Shown piece by piece: positions 45,526 to 56,640 of a stretch of 64,000 nucleotides of DNA. The DNA comes from Heterohyrax brucei (taxonomy: Eukaryota; Chordata; Mammalia; Hyracoidea; Procaviidae): NCBI GenBank assembly GCA_028571685.1, contig CM053140.1, forward strand, positions 28,811,501 through 28,875,500, written 5' to 3'. Position numbers and translations under genes: made by a program. Each line of letters starts with the position of its first letter. Position 1 is the first letter of the stretch. Under the pieces are notes generated by a model. That model saw only the letters and a program-made list of their open reading frames with translations. It was not told the DNA's origin and did no database searches.

Positions 45526-46354
45526 CTGGTTGTAACAAAGACTCTCAATAATTGTTACTTGCATGAATGCACGATACTTGCTCATTGGCAATTTCTTTCT
45601 GACACATTCTATACTTTAATAAAACCACTTCAAAAGGGATTTTCCTGAGATTCTGTATTTTAGATGGCCTCATGAAGTTATTTTTACAACAAATGAAATT
45701 CAACTCTTAGGAAAAATACACCAAGAACAGCAAGATTTGTCTTGGCCACTATACTAAGTCAAGCTAAGACTATTGTAAAAGCATAACTAAAACCTATAGC
45801 AGGCAATGGACTGCTGGGCACCAAGGCAACTGGCCCCCAGTGTTAACATCTTGCAGGGTAATGAAAAAGGACATTGAACTTTGAAATAAGTAGTTCTTCT
45901 AATGCAAGAGCAATCTAGCTTTGGAAAATTCCAAACCATAAATTCCTCCTCTGAACTCTTGCATTCTTTGAGTGGACATGTTGAAAGCTGAGTACTTGCT
46001 GACTTGTGCCAATGTCCACATCTGTGAAGGTCTTCATCCTCACAGTCAGTAATCCAGAGGTACAAAGACAACTGAGAGTTTATGCCTTGCCACTGGGCCA
46101 ATTCTAATGATAGCCAAAATTACTTCATCATTTCCCTTTCATAGTTAGAACCTGTGGATTATAATTAAACCCATGTTAAATACACAGGGTCCATTTGCAG
46201 AATTAAGAAAGCCATGCAAGTCAACTACTAGTAGAAAATACATAACAAGTCATATACGTGAAAGTCAAATGACAAAAAGTCCAGGTAATTTCTTGTTTTT
46301 TAAAAAAAAAAGCTACAAAGGCCCTTCTTTAATTGTAGTACCTGTTAAGTTACT
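45526..46354. other. PBX4 intron sequence, unclassified
   Basis: No exon or assignable repeat seen. Confidence 0.45.
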
Positions 46355-46722
46355 GTCTTATTTATCTAGTGCTGCTATAACAGAAATACAAGTGGATGGC
46401 TTTAACAAACATATTCTCTTGCAGTTTAGGAAGCTGTAAGTCCAAATTTAGGGTGCTAGCTCTAGGAGATTTTCTTTCTCTGTCAACTCTGGAGAAAGGT
46501 CCTTGTCATCAATCTTCCTCAGCCGAGAAACTTCAGTGCAGGGATCCTGGGTCCGGAGGACACAGTATTCTCCTGGCTCGTTTCTTGGCGGTATGAGATC
46601 CCATGACTCTTTGTTTGATTCTTTTATATCTCAAGAGATTGGCTTAAAATACAGCCTAGTCGTACAGAGTGTGTCCTGATTCATTAACATAACTGCTAAT
46701 AATTCCACTTTATCAACATCAT
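46355..46722 (-). mobile_element. MaLR/ERVL-type LTR fragment, antisense
   Basis: Shows 'ctagtgctgctataacagaa', 'agtggatggctttaacaaac' and 'gatcccatgactctttg', the antisense LTR 3' part also seen at 39.93 and 52.45 kb. Confidence 0.72.
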
Positions 46723-46724
46723 GT

Positions 46725-48060
46725 CATTGTTGTTGTTAGATGCCATCAAGTCGATTCCAACTCACAGTGACCCTATTCACAACAGAAGGAAACAGTGTGC
46801 CATGCTCACAATCATTTTTATGCTTAAGCTCACTGTTGCAGCTACTGTATCAATCCATTCTTGTTGAGGGTCTTCCTCTTTTTCACTGACTCTTTACCAA
46901 GCATGACGTCCTTCACCAGGGACTGACCCTTCCTGACAACACATCCAAAGTATGTAAGATGCAGCCTCATCACCTTTGCTTCCAAGGAGCAGTTGGTTGT
47001 ATTTCCTCCAGAACAGATCTGTTTGTTCTTTTGGCAGTCCATATTACATTCAATATTCTTCTCCAGTTCCACAATTTAAAGGTGTCAATTCTTCTGTCTT
47101 CCTTTTCATGGTCGAGCTTTCACATGCATATGATGTGACTAAAAATACCATGGATGGGATCAGGCACACTCTAGTCTTCAAAACGACACCTTTACTTTTC
47201 AACACTTTAAAGAGATCTTTTGCAGCAGATTTTATCAATGCAATGGATCTTTGATTTCTTGACTGCTGCTTTCATGGGTGTTTATTGTGGAATCCAGTAA
47301 AATGAAATCCTTGACAACCTCAATCCTTTCTTCATTTATCAGGCTGTTGCTTACCAATCTACTGAGGATTTTTATTTTCTTGACGCTGAGGTGTTAATGA
47401 ACCTTCCTGCAATCCTGATGCCTCATTTTTCTTCATATAATCCAGTTTCTCAGATTATTTGCTTAGCATACAGCTTGAAAAGGTATGGTGAAAAGATACA
47501 ACCCTGACACACCTTTCCTGACTTTAAATCATGCAGTCTCCCCTTGTTCTGTTTGGATGATTGTCTCTTGACCATATATAGATTCCTCATGAGCACAATT
47601 AAATGTTCTGGAATTTCCATTCTCTACAATGTTATTCATAATTTGTTATTCAGATACGACTCAACGGCACTTGGCTGGCTGGCCACACAGTGAAATGCCT
47701 TTGCATAGTCAATGAAACACAGATAAACACCTTTCTGGTATTCTCTGCTTTCAGCCAAGATCCATCTGACATCAGCAATGAAGTCCCTTGTTCCATGTCC
47801 TCCTCTCAATGAATACGGCTTGAATTTCTGGAAGTTCCTTGTAGATGTATTGCTGCAACTGTTTTTGAATTGTCTTCGGCATAATTTTACTTGCACGTCA
47901 TATTAGTGACATTGTTTCCTAATTTCTGCATGCAGTTGGACCACTTTTCTTTGGAATGGACATGAATATAGGTCTCTTCTGGTCAGCAGGACACATGGAT
48001 AAGTGAGTGCTTCCAAAAACCTCTATAACCTGGTTTCCTTACACCGAAAGTGTGAACAGA
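46725..48060 (-). mobile_element. RTE LINE 3' half with decayed reverse transcriptase, antisense
   Basis: The minus strand has a broken RT frame at 47636-47896 containing LCFIDYAKAFH, the conserved RT motif block of RTE/BovB. The 3' end facing left ('gttgttgttagatgccatca') is joined to 'aagcatgacgtccttcacca' and 'ccatattacattcaatattc'. Stops and shifts make it inactive. Confidence 0.87.
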
Positions 48061-49786
48061 TCTGGAGACAACAAGTCCCTGTGGTCTAAGGCAAAGTGTT
48101 TCATTTAGAGTAAAAAAAGAAAAAACACTATCTTCTGAATTGTATTATTCATTTCTAATTTACTTTCTATGTTAAATAGACAAGTCAACACTAATATGTG
48201 ACCCTTGTGATTAATTTAAAATCCATTATGTTCACCAGCACACTTCAAGCTCAAAAATATTTCCACTTGTCAAACTATAAGTAGGCTGGTTTATGAAAGC
48301 TGAAATAAATGGGACACTATACTAACAACAACAATCATTTTGGCAGTCTCTGGAGTCAGACCTCTCCAAGCATGATCTGGGATCAGCCGCACTGGTACTC
48401 TTGAGAGCTCATTAAAAATGTGGAATTGTGGCTGCCCCTGAGACCTGTTATTTCAGAATGCATACTGCAGTAGGAGTCCCCAGAGGTGCGTGGCACACGC
48501 CAGTCTGAGAAGCAGTACTGTGGAGCAGCAGTGTCCAGTAGAATTTTTTGCAGTGACAGAAACATTCTCTATCTGCATTGTCCATTAACCGCACAGTATG
48601 GGAGCCCCGAACCACACACAGCTATTGAACACTTGAAATACAGCCAGTGTGACTGAGGAATTGCAAGTTTACCTAATTTTAATTCATTTTAATTTGCAAA
48701 GACACACAAATGTGGACATTCTGGACAGTGCAGTCCCGTACTGTATTAGTTGTGTGGCCATATGGAGATGGACAAGAAGTGATCACTACAGCTAAACCTG
48801 CTAACCCTGCAAAACAGTATACCTGTCATTCCAAGGCAGAGTGACTCGAAGAGGGCCAGGTTTCATCAGTAAGCCCTCCCAGAGGTCACATATGGAGCTT
48901 AGTTCTTCAGGATGACACTGCTGACCATTCCACTTCCTGTTTCCATCTAGTTCCTTTTGCAATTCCTACATCTACAGTTTTCACATTGACTGCTTAGGAT
49001 CTCACCAGTAGACAAGGAGTTCACTAGCTTTTGTTTTGTTTTAAAGAAGCTCAGTTTTGCACTGATAAGCCTTTAATTAAGCATTTCCGTTCTTCAGCAA
49101 TAAGGAAGCAAAACAGTGGGCCGAGAACACCCAAGGGCCAGACACACAAATAATTAGCCCCCACGCTAAAGCGGCAACCACTCCAGGAAGCAATGTCCAG
49201 GCAGAGATGCACTGCCTAGGAGGGGACACAGGCTCAGGCCTCAGCCCCCTTCTCTAGGCCCACACTTAGCAATACACAGGGGCCCAGAGTGCTGCACGGT
49301 CTGCTCCACCAAGGAAAGCTGGTGATGGAAATCCAGAGGACAGGACAGGACACTGATGGTCACTATGAGCTTCTTATAAACTTGCATCACAGTGGGGTTC
49401 AGTTTCTAGGACCAGGCATCTGCAGATTTTCTCTCTCCCTAAGGGAAACAGAAAAAGCAGGCTTAGGGAGAATTTGTGCAGTGGGCTTACCAGACCTCTG
49501 GCCTTGCGTGCCTGAGCAACCTGGGGAATGTCACTGGCTGTAGCACCTGCTGGGTCCACGCTTCCAGAGCTGCCCTCAATAGTCTCTGATGAGTGGCAAC
49601 CTCCCTCCAGTGGCCCCTGTGGCCCCTACAGTGTAGGACACTTGCATGTTGTTCAAGTCAGAGGGCTCTGAAGTTTGGAGTTTGACATCTAGGCAGAGAA
49701 GCCTTGATTCCAGACCAATTACAATTCAGGAATCAGGCATAAAGGCGGCTGAGAGAAGTAAATGGAGTAACCTATGAGGACAGCCA
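48061..49786. other. PBX4 intron sequence, unclassified
   Basis: No exon or assignable repeat seen across about 1.7 kb. Confidence 0.45.
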
Positions 49787-50333
49787 ATTAAGTTCAGGAA
49801 CACATCCTAGAAAAAGTGCTACATACCTCACTGCTGAATATTGCTATGGTCACCTCTGAAGTACTCCCCTCGGGAAGCTATGCACTGATGCCAGTGCCTA
49901 GTCCACCCTTCAGAGCAACCGGGAACTCTTTTTCTAGAACAGCCATCAGAACTGTCATTATCATTACCCTTGATGTCCTGAATGTCATCAAAATGTCTCC
50001 CTTTCAACATTTCCTTTATCTTCACATAAAGAAAAAAGTTATTGAGACCCAGATCAGGTGAGTAGGGAGGGTGTTCCAATACAGTTATTTGTTTACTGGC
50101 TAAAAACACCCTCATAGACAACTGTACAATTAATTTCACAAACTCGTCACCACGCCACTGTGTGCAACGGCCACTCCAGAAAGAGTTCGAAAATTGCTTT
50201 GAGGTGTGGACTAAGTGCTGGTGTCAGTGCATTGCTTCCCAAGGGGAGTACTCTGAACGTGACCATGGTGATATTCAGCAACGAGATATGTAGTACTTAG
50301 AATAATTAAGTTCACAGACTTAACTGTCAGACC
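49787..50333. mobile_element. Palindromic mariner derivative, copy 2
   Basis: Same architecture as the 35.44 kb copy. A minus-strand frame at 49828-50139 includes EHPPYSPDLGLNNFFLYVK, the D-D-D region of mariner transposases (the PYSPDL block), then decays. Confidence 0.85.
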
Positions 50334-50816
50334 TTGTATGTAAGCTGTAAAATGTTGCCAGGTTTATTACCAAAAAGATACGGCTACACATGAAATAGTG
50401 CAATACTCAGACAATTGCTGGCAAATGAGATAAAATCACTTGCCTTACTGGTCCCTGGTTCTATAAAAAAATAAATGACAGAACGATCAACAAAAGGGCC
50501 AAATTAGAAGAAGCAAACTGTCCCTTCTCCAGAAAAAACTTGGAGACCATTCAAGCAGAACAAACATTCTCACAGTGGCCACCAGTTGGCCTGAGATGGC
50601 CAACACTAAGACACTACATTCCAAAGTCCCCAAAGCCCTCCATCATCTGGGCACCCAGCAACAAGAATGATGCCCAGTTCCATATCCCAAGATCATTCAG
50701 CTATAATGTTGAAATTATCCAAGAATATTTGGAACTGCCTTCCTAATAATGTAGGAATCAAGTTTTAAGGAGAATAGGCATGTTTTCCTTTTTTATACTC
50801 ACTTATGGTGATGAAA
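50334..50816. other. PBX4 intron sequence, unclassified
   Basis: No exon or assignable repeat seen. Confidence 0.45.
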
Positions 50817-50978
50817 GGAAACACTGGTGGCCTGGTGGTTAATTGCTACACCTGCTTACTGAAAGGTCGGCAGTTCAAATCCGCCAGGCACTCCTTGGAA
50901 ACTCTATGAGGCAGTTCTACTCTGTCTATAGAGTCGCTAGGAGTCAAAATCAACTCGATGGCAGTAGGTTTGATTTTA
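50817..50978 (+). mobile_element. AfroSINE, sense
   Basis: Shows 'aaggtcggcagttcaaatcc', 'gcactccttggaaactctat' and 'tcaactcgatggcagtaggt'. Confidence 0.93.
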
Positions 50979-52004
50979 GTTTTCATGGTGATGAAACAGG
51001 TGAGACACTTGAAACATTTGAGATGAAATTTTCTTTCTGGGCAGTTGAGCTAAACTGATTCTAGGGACTATGAGGGGATGGCAGGTGTGTTGAAGGGGCA
51101 AGGCTAAAAGAACCCCCATCTGTTCAATGGATCACGAACGACACAATCTTCTTCCCTTCCCAGCCTGATAATCTATCAGTCTATATGCACATTCCAGCCA
51201 ATCCTGGTAAGATTTCATATATTTTATTTGCATAGTCACACCCAATCATTTTGTGGAAGTTACAAGACCATGGCCAGAAAAGCCACAGAAAAAGAGGAAC
51301 TCGTTGCCCTGCAACACGCATGATGACTCTGCCTTTGCATGGTGAAGCAGGTTCCTAGGTGGGGGTTCATCTTCCCCATCCCTCAGCTGCTATCAATTCT
51401 CCCACAATTTCCCTAGTTCCACAAAACTTTCCTGAGTACAGATGCCAGGCATTGTATATAGCCCAGGTACTACAAAGGGATAGCACCACAAAGTCCTGAC
51501 TTAAGATTAGTCTAACAAAGAGACAGACAGGTCAACAGACTGAACATCACAGAGGGGCACCTGCCTTGGTCCAATTAGATAGGGTTGGCACGTCCTCTTT
51601 CATGTTAAGATTGACCTCTATACAACATACTCTTAATACAACAACTATTGACATACTAGCCTCACACACATAGTCCCTCCTTCTCAGTGGACTCCCAGGG
51701 GGTGGAGAACCATCTTCGCTATGGTGAAATGACTACCTTTACATGGTCTTTTGTCTTAGTTCTTTGGAAAAACAGCTTGAGAGATTTTTCCGCTAACCCG
51801 AGTAGTTTACCTTTGCCCTAGTTTTCTACCTTTGAGGGTTTGTTACTTTATAGAGATTGATTAACATACCTTGGGTAAGCTGTAAACAACTTGTGGTTTA
51901 ATACTGGCCCTAGGCTGCAGCCTGCCCCGTGACTGGTCTATTTTTATGAATCTTGCAGGGATTGGTTAATACATATGAAATGATTATAGCTTACTATGCA
52001 AATA
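50979..52004. other. PBX4 intron sequence, unclassified
   Basis: No exon or assignable repeat seen. Confidence 0.45.
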
Positions 52005-52190
52005 GTAAAGTAAAGGGTCACTGAAAAAGAAAGCCGAAGATCCTCAACAAGATGAATTGACACAGCGGTTGCAACTGGCTTCAGCCTAAAAGCAACTGTG
52101 AGCATGGTGCAAGACCAGGCAGTGTTTCGTTCGGTTGTGCACAGTGTCACTATAAGCCTGAGCCAACTCCACGGCACCTGACAACTGCAG
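52005..52190 (+). mobile_element. RTE LINE 3' end, sense
   Basis: Shows 'gaagatcctcaacaagatga', 'caagaccaggcagtgtttcg' and 'ccaactccacggcacctgac'. Confidence 0.85.
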
Positions 52191-52454
52191 CACGCAAATG
52201 AAATACTTGTGGCCTACTAAGAGATGACTGGTCAGTTCATGGCCCTGGTGTGAGGGCCATGCCTCAAAACTGACCAGGAGTTTGTTTATATGTGCAGACA
52301 ACCCCAAAGAGTTTGGAAGACAGAAGCAGAGAGAGAGGAGGCTCCTAAAAAGAGCTGTGACACAGGTCACTCACCGGCTGTAACACTGAAGACAGGTAGA
52401 GGCCTGGAAGAGGCCCAGTGGCAGAGCTGGTGGCGACAGGCCTGAGAGGGGCCA

Positions 52455-52677
52455 TCTTATATAGCTAGTGTTGTTATAACAGAAATACCACAAGTGGATG
52501 GTTTTAACAAACAGATTTATTCTCTCGCAGTCTAGGTCAGAAGCCCATAGAGGCAGGATTTACAACACACAAGAAAATCATATCAGATGACAAGATGGTG
52601 GACAATCACACAATATTGGGAATCATGGCTCAGCCAAGTCAAGACACTTTTGGGGGACACAATTCAATCCATGACTG
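52455..52677 (-). mobile_element. MaLR/ERVL-type LTR fragment, antisense
   Basis: Both termini recognisable: 'ctagtgttgttataacagaa' on the left and 'acacaattcaatccatgac' on the right; the middle is deleted. Confidence 0.8.
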
Positions 52678-53689
52678 GCCCTGTGGTAGAGTCAGAGGTG
52701 AGGGCAGAGACCTGCTGCTAGAAATGTAGCTAAGAGCTGAAGGAAACTGCTACACTGTCTATGAGCTGAGTCCGGGAGCAGTGGAACAGCCAATGGCAGA
52801 AAGGCTGAGGGCAGAGCTGTCTGTCCTGAGGGGGCTTCGGCCTGGACAGCTGAGGGGGCATGTATGACAGATGCGCTTGCTTGCTTGCTTGCTTGCTCGT
52901 ATGGCCAAGAGAAGCTGAGAGAGATGTCCTGCACTAAAGAAAAGTAGAGATGTGCTCTCCACTTCAGGAAGCCTTCTAGACTTTGTCTACAGTCTTCCTG
53001 ATACTCATCACAAGTTATAACCTCTTACTTCCTTAGTAAACCACTTAACTATAAATACAGTCTATGAGTTCTGTGTGGCCATGGCAATGAATTATGAAAC
53101 CCAGCAGAGAAGCTGAGAGGGTCGTGGGCTGGACAGTTCACGTCAGAATTGGCAAAAAGGTTGGAGAGTGGAGGTATGTCTGACCTCCACTGACAGGAAT
53201 CAGATTTGGGCTGAAACTGGTCATTACTCCTAAGGTTAGATGGTTCTGATGCTACTACTAGCCATTTCGGTTTCCCTAGCATCTAGCACAGTGCTCCAAA
53301 AAGTAGAATGAGAACAGTATGTGTGTCAGGTGTGGCTATGAAACTGTAAAAAAGGACAACACTCCACAAAAAGCCAGGGAAAGTTTGAAGAGCAAATGCA
53401 CGCCTACCCCACGTCTGCAGTTTGTCACACCGTGGGGGCCTGTGTGTTGCTGTGATGCTGTAAGCTATGCCACTGGTATTCAAATACAGCACAGTCACCT
53501 ACGGTGGACAGGTTTCGGCTGAGCTTACATACCACGACAGGCTAGGAAGAAGGACCCAGCAGTGTGCTTCTGAAAAGATTTACCCAGTAAAAATCTTATG
53601 AATAGCAGTGGAACATTGTTTGACGTAGTGCCAGAAGCTAAGGCCCTCAGGTTGGAAGAACTCAAAAAACAACTGGGAATGAGCTGCCT
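52678..53689. other. PBX4 intron sequence with a short tetranucleotide repeat
   Basis: A (GCTT)n run lies at 52875-52898. The rest is unclassified. Confidence 0.5.
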
Positions 53690-53846
53690 TCTCAGTGAAG
53701 AGTAAACCTTAATATGCTACACTACCTGCATCAATGGACTCAAGCATAATGATGGTTGAGATGGCACAGGACCAGACAGTGCTTCCTTCTGTCACACACA
53801 AGGTTGCTACGAGTCAGAACTCACTTGCCGGCACCTACAACACCAC
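53690..53846 (+). mobile_element. RTE LINE 3' end, sense
   Basis: Shows 'caatggactcaagcataatg', 'gatggcacaggaccagacag' and 'ttgccggcacctacaacacc'. Confidence 0.82.
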
Positions 53847-54172
53847 AATCCACCTTTTACTTGGCCTCCTCCTCCTTGGAGTTGTTTCTTACTTGGCCTA
53901 CTGACCCCTCCTTGATGTCCTCTAGTGACCCCGTAATCCATACCACCACAGACCCTGGTTCTACACCCAGGGACCATCCCTCACCCCAAAATAGGCTCAG
54001 TGCAACAAGGTTTCACTCCTTGAAAGGACTTTAGCCCTTTCCTATGTTTTAATAATTCAAACAGATTCCACATATGATGAGTTGCCTTGTGACTTGTGAC
54101 ACAGATTCTGCACTTCTTGGAAGGTGGCTGGCTCACAAGTGGTGGGTGGAGCTTAATAGGTACAATAATAAC

Positions 54173-54265
54173 AAAAAAACCACTACTGCCTAGTTGATTC
54201 CAACTCATAGCCATCTTATAGGACAGAGCAGAACTGCCTCATAGGGTCTCCACAGAGCAGATAGA
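54173..54265 (-). mobile_element. AfroSINE fragment, antisense
   Basis: Tail half: 'ctagttgattccaactcata', 'gacagagcagaactgcctca'. Confidence 0.85.
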
Positions 54266-54642
54266 TTTAGAACTGCAGCCAAAACCTCTTCAGTTTCCCA
54301 CAGCAACTGAATAAAATCAAACTCCTTTCTGGACCTTTGTACCCATGTGATCCAGTTCCAGCCCTTCTCTAATTCTAGTTTTATTTCCTTCTCCTGCCTC
54401 AGGGCCTTGGGAAGTGCTGTGCCCACTCTAACGCTGTTCTTCTCCACCTGGCTCCCCACAGCTCTTTTGGACCACTCCCCAGGCTCTCTTTCCTTGTAGC
54501 ATTTATCAGAATTTTGAGCAATTTTTTCTTATCCTCTCCCAAACCACAAGCTTGAGAGCAAGGCCTATGTTAGCATCCAGCTCAGGATGCAATACACAGC
54601 TGTTCAATAAACACTTGCTGAAACAATTAATAAAAAAATGTT
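54266..54642. other. PBX4 intron sequence, unclassified
   Basis: No exon seen. 'ttcaataaacacttgctgaa' near 54.60 kb resembles an old repeat 3' end. Confidence 0.4.
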
Positions 54643-55335
54643 GTTTTTGTTATTAGGTGCTGTCAAGTCAGTTTGAACTCACAGTGATCCAATGCACAAC
54701 AGAATGAAATACTGTCTGGTCTTGCACCACGCTCACATTTGTTGTTATGTCTGAGCCCAATTCTGCAGCCTCTGTGTCAATTCACCTTGTTGAAGGTCTT
54801 CCTCTTTTCTGCTGACCCTGTACTTTTTCAAGCATGACCTTCTCCAGGGTCTGGTCACTTCTGACATGTTCAAAATATGTAAGATGTAATTTCACCATCC
54901 TTGCTTCTTAGGAACATTCTGGTTGTACTTCTTCCAAGACAGATTTGTTAGTTCTTATGGCAGTCCATTGTATATTCAATATTTTTCACCAACACAATTC
55001 AAAGGCATCAATTCTTCTTTGGTCTTTCTTATTCATCCTTCAGCTTTTGCATGTGTACAAGGCAGCTGACAACACCATGGCTTGGGTCAGGCGCACCTTA
55101 TCTTCAAAGTGACATTTTGACATCTTTGCTTTTCAACATTTTAAAGAGGTCTTGATGTACCCAACACAATACATCATCTGATTTCTTGACTGCAGCTCCC
55201 ACGGGTGTTGATTGTGGATTCATGTAAAATGAAATCCTCAGCAACCTCAATCTTCTCTCCATTTTATCATGATGCTGCTTACTAGCCCAGCTGTGAAGAT
55301 TTTTGTTTTCTCTATGTTGAGGTATAATCTACACT
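54643..55335 (-). mobile_element. RTE LINE 3' end, antisense
   Basis: Shows 'gtgctgtcaagtcagtttga', 'aggtcttcctcttttctgct', 'ggcagtccattgtatattca' and 'gattcatgtaaaatgaaatc', parallel to the 46.73 kb copy. Confidence 0.87.
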
Positions 55336-55559
55336 GAAAGATTATGATCTTTATTAGTAAGTACTTCAATTAAAAAAAAAAGGGTCCTCTATTTTCCCAA
55401 AAAGTTCCTGATAGTTCCCACACCAAGTCACCACATCAAAACTCTTCAGGTAAGACACTCCTAAGCCTCCTTCCCCGGTACTCTCCCTCCATAACCTCCC
55501 CTTCAAACTTCCCTTCATAAATCCTATTAACCATTCAGTAGTTCATCCCTCAAAAATCC

Positions 55560-55770
55560 CACTTGCCGTGCCCAGCCACGACCAAACACAGCCTCTGACA
55601 GGGGACACAATATAGAGTCCCTGATGTAGCACCAGAAAAAGAGGTGTGCAGCTCAAGAGCTCTTATCAATAAAGACCAGAATTGACGGTCCGACAACCTG
55701 AAGGGTCTCCTGAGAACATAGCGGACAGACGTGTTGCTAACCCAGAGCTGAAACCAGTACTAAAACTTTT
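55560..55770 (+). mobile_element. L1 3' UTR fragment, sense
   Basis: Shows 'ccagaattgacggtccgaca', 'aagggtctcctgagaacata' and 'gagctgaaaccagtactaaa'. Confidence 0.7.
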
Positions 55771-56018
55771 AAAGCCCGTTGCTTGGGCCCCTTGGGTAAC
55801 CCCAACCCTTCCATCTTAACCAGGGACGCCTTCGTCCTTGGAACTTGCTTCGGTCCTCAAGCACTCCAGGTTCTGGACAACTCCAGGGTGTCCTATTTTC
55901 CCTGTCCCAGACTCCCCGCAAACACTTACCCGTCCGGCCTCGCCTCTCGGCCCAGCCCCTCACTTCGGCCGGGCCCCGGCCCCAGGTGCGCGCCATGTCT
56001 GCCGAGCCCACACAGCAC

Positions 56019-56090
56019 CTGACCTGCGCTTTGTCCAGGCTCTGGTCGGTGACGGCCATGATCTGCTGCGGGACGTCTCCCGTGGCTGGG
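56019..56090 (-). pseudogene. PBX4: PBX4 exon 1 (start of PBC-A), no start codon seen
   Basis: The minus strand reads D-V-P-Q-Q-I-M-A-V-T-D-Q-S-L-D-K-A-Q-V-R and then a GT donor at 56017-56018. This matches the PBX family block DVLQQIMAVTDQSLDEAQAR. In human PBX4 about 21 codons precede it; here the corresponding 60-65 bases hold no in-frame ATG, and the first in-frame ATG is the internal Met at 56057-56059. The 5' limit given is that of clear similarity only, since the transcript start cannot be seen. Confidence 0.85.
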
Positions 56091-56583
56091 CCAAGCTGGG
56101 GTCCGGGCAGTGGGTGCCTAGGTACTGCGGGCGGCGGAGGTGGGAGCGGAGAGCGCGGGGTGGCGACCCCGGGCAGCGGGACCGGGGGTGCTGAGGAAAG
56201 TTGTCAGGCCACGGGCCTTCTGGCTGGCACTGCAACCAACCTCAGCCGTTCGCGCACGGCCCCACGCTGCCACCAGCCAACCGCCTGGGCCTGCGCTCCG
56301 CCCAGACCCCGCCTCCCGATACTATTAGCCAACCACCGCCACCGAGGCCAACACCCGGCTCCCCCGACACCGCCCACGGTCATTCGGCCCTGCGCTCAGC
56401 TTCGGGCACCGCCCCGCCAGCCAACAGTTGCCAGTCAGGGCCCGGCGCTCCGCCCCAGCGCGGCCCCAGCCAATCGCCTCGCCCAGACTTCAGTGGGTCC
56501 CTCCCGGCCGAGTCCCAGCTGCGGCATACCTCAAGGGGACGTGCCCCTAAAAGCCCCAGCTAAGGCCCATGACTCAGTTGAGG

Positions 56584-56597
56584 GTTGCCAAGGCAAC
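56584..56597. promoter_or_regulatory. Perfect RFX X-box
   Basis: GTTGCCAAGGCAAC, a flawless inverted repeat with a 2-base spacer, about 510 bases upstream of the conserved part of PBX4 exon 1. RFX factors, RFX2 in particular, drive genes in spermatogenesis and cilia, which fits the testis expression of PBX4. Confidence 0.8.
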
Positions 56598-56640
56598 GTC
56601 GCTCCCCACCCCCACCCATTCTCCCGCCTTGGAGGTGGCG

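Larger units (their letters stand above)
6099..56090 (-). pseudogene. PBX4: PBX4 unitary pseudogene (TALE homeobox), whole locus
   Basis: PBX4 encodes a PBC-class TALE homeodomain transcription factor that pairs with HOX and MEIS proteins in the nucleus; in mammals it is expressed mainly in testis. All eight exons are recognisable in the right order on the minus strand next to LPAR2, as in human, and nearly all keep AG/GT splice sites. The coding sequence is destroyed: stops in exons 2, 3, 4 and 6, indels in exons 2, 3, 4, 5 and 8, and no upstream ATG in exon 1. Keeping introns and synteny excludes a processed copy. A segmental duplicate with a good copy elsewhere is possible but less likely. 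The locus is about 50 kb, with a 29-kb first intron. Confidence 0.9.
55780..56640 (-). promoter_or_regulatory. PBX4: PBX4 CpG-island promoter
   Basis: A dense CpG block spanning exon 1 and the upstream region. It contains GC boxes, repeated AGCCAAC/AGCCAAT motifs near 56275, 56327, 56419 and 56469, and a perfect RFX X-box. Preservation of the island suggests it may still be unmethylated in the germ line, although the gene downstream is broken. Confidence 0.82.
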
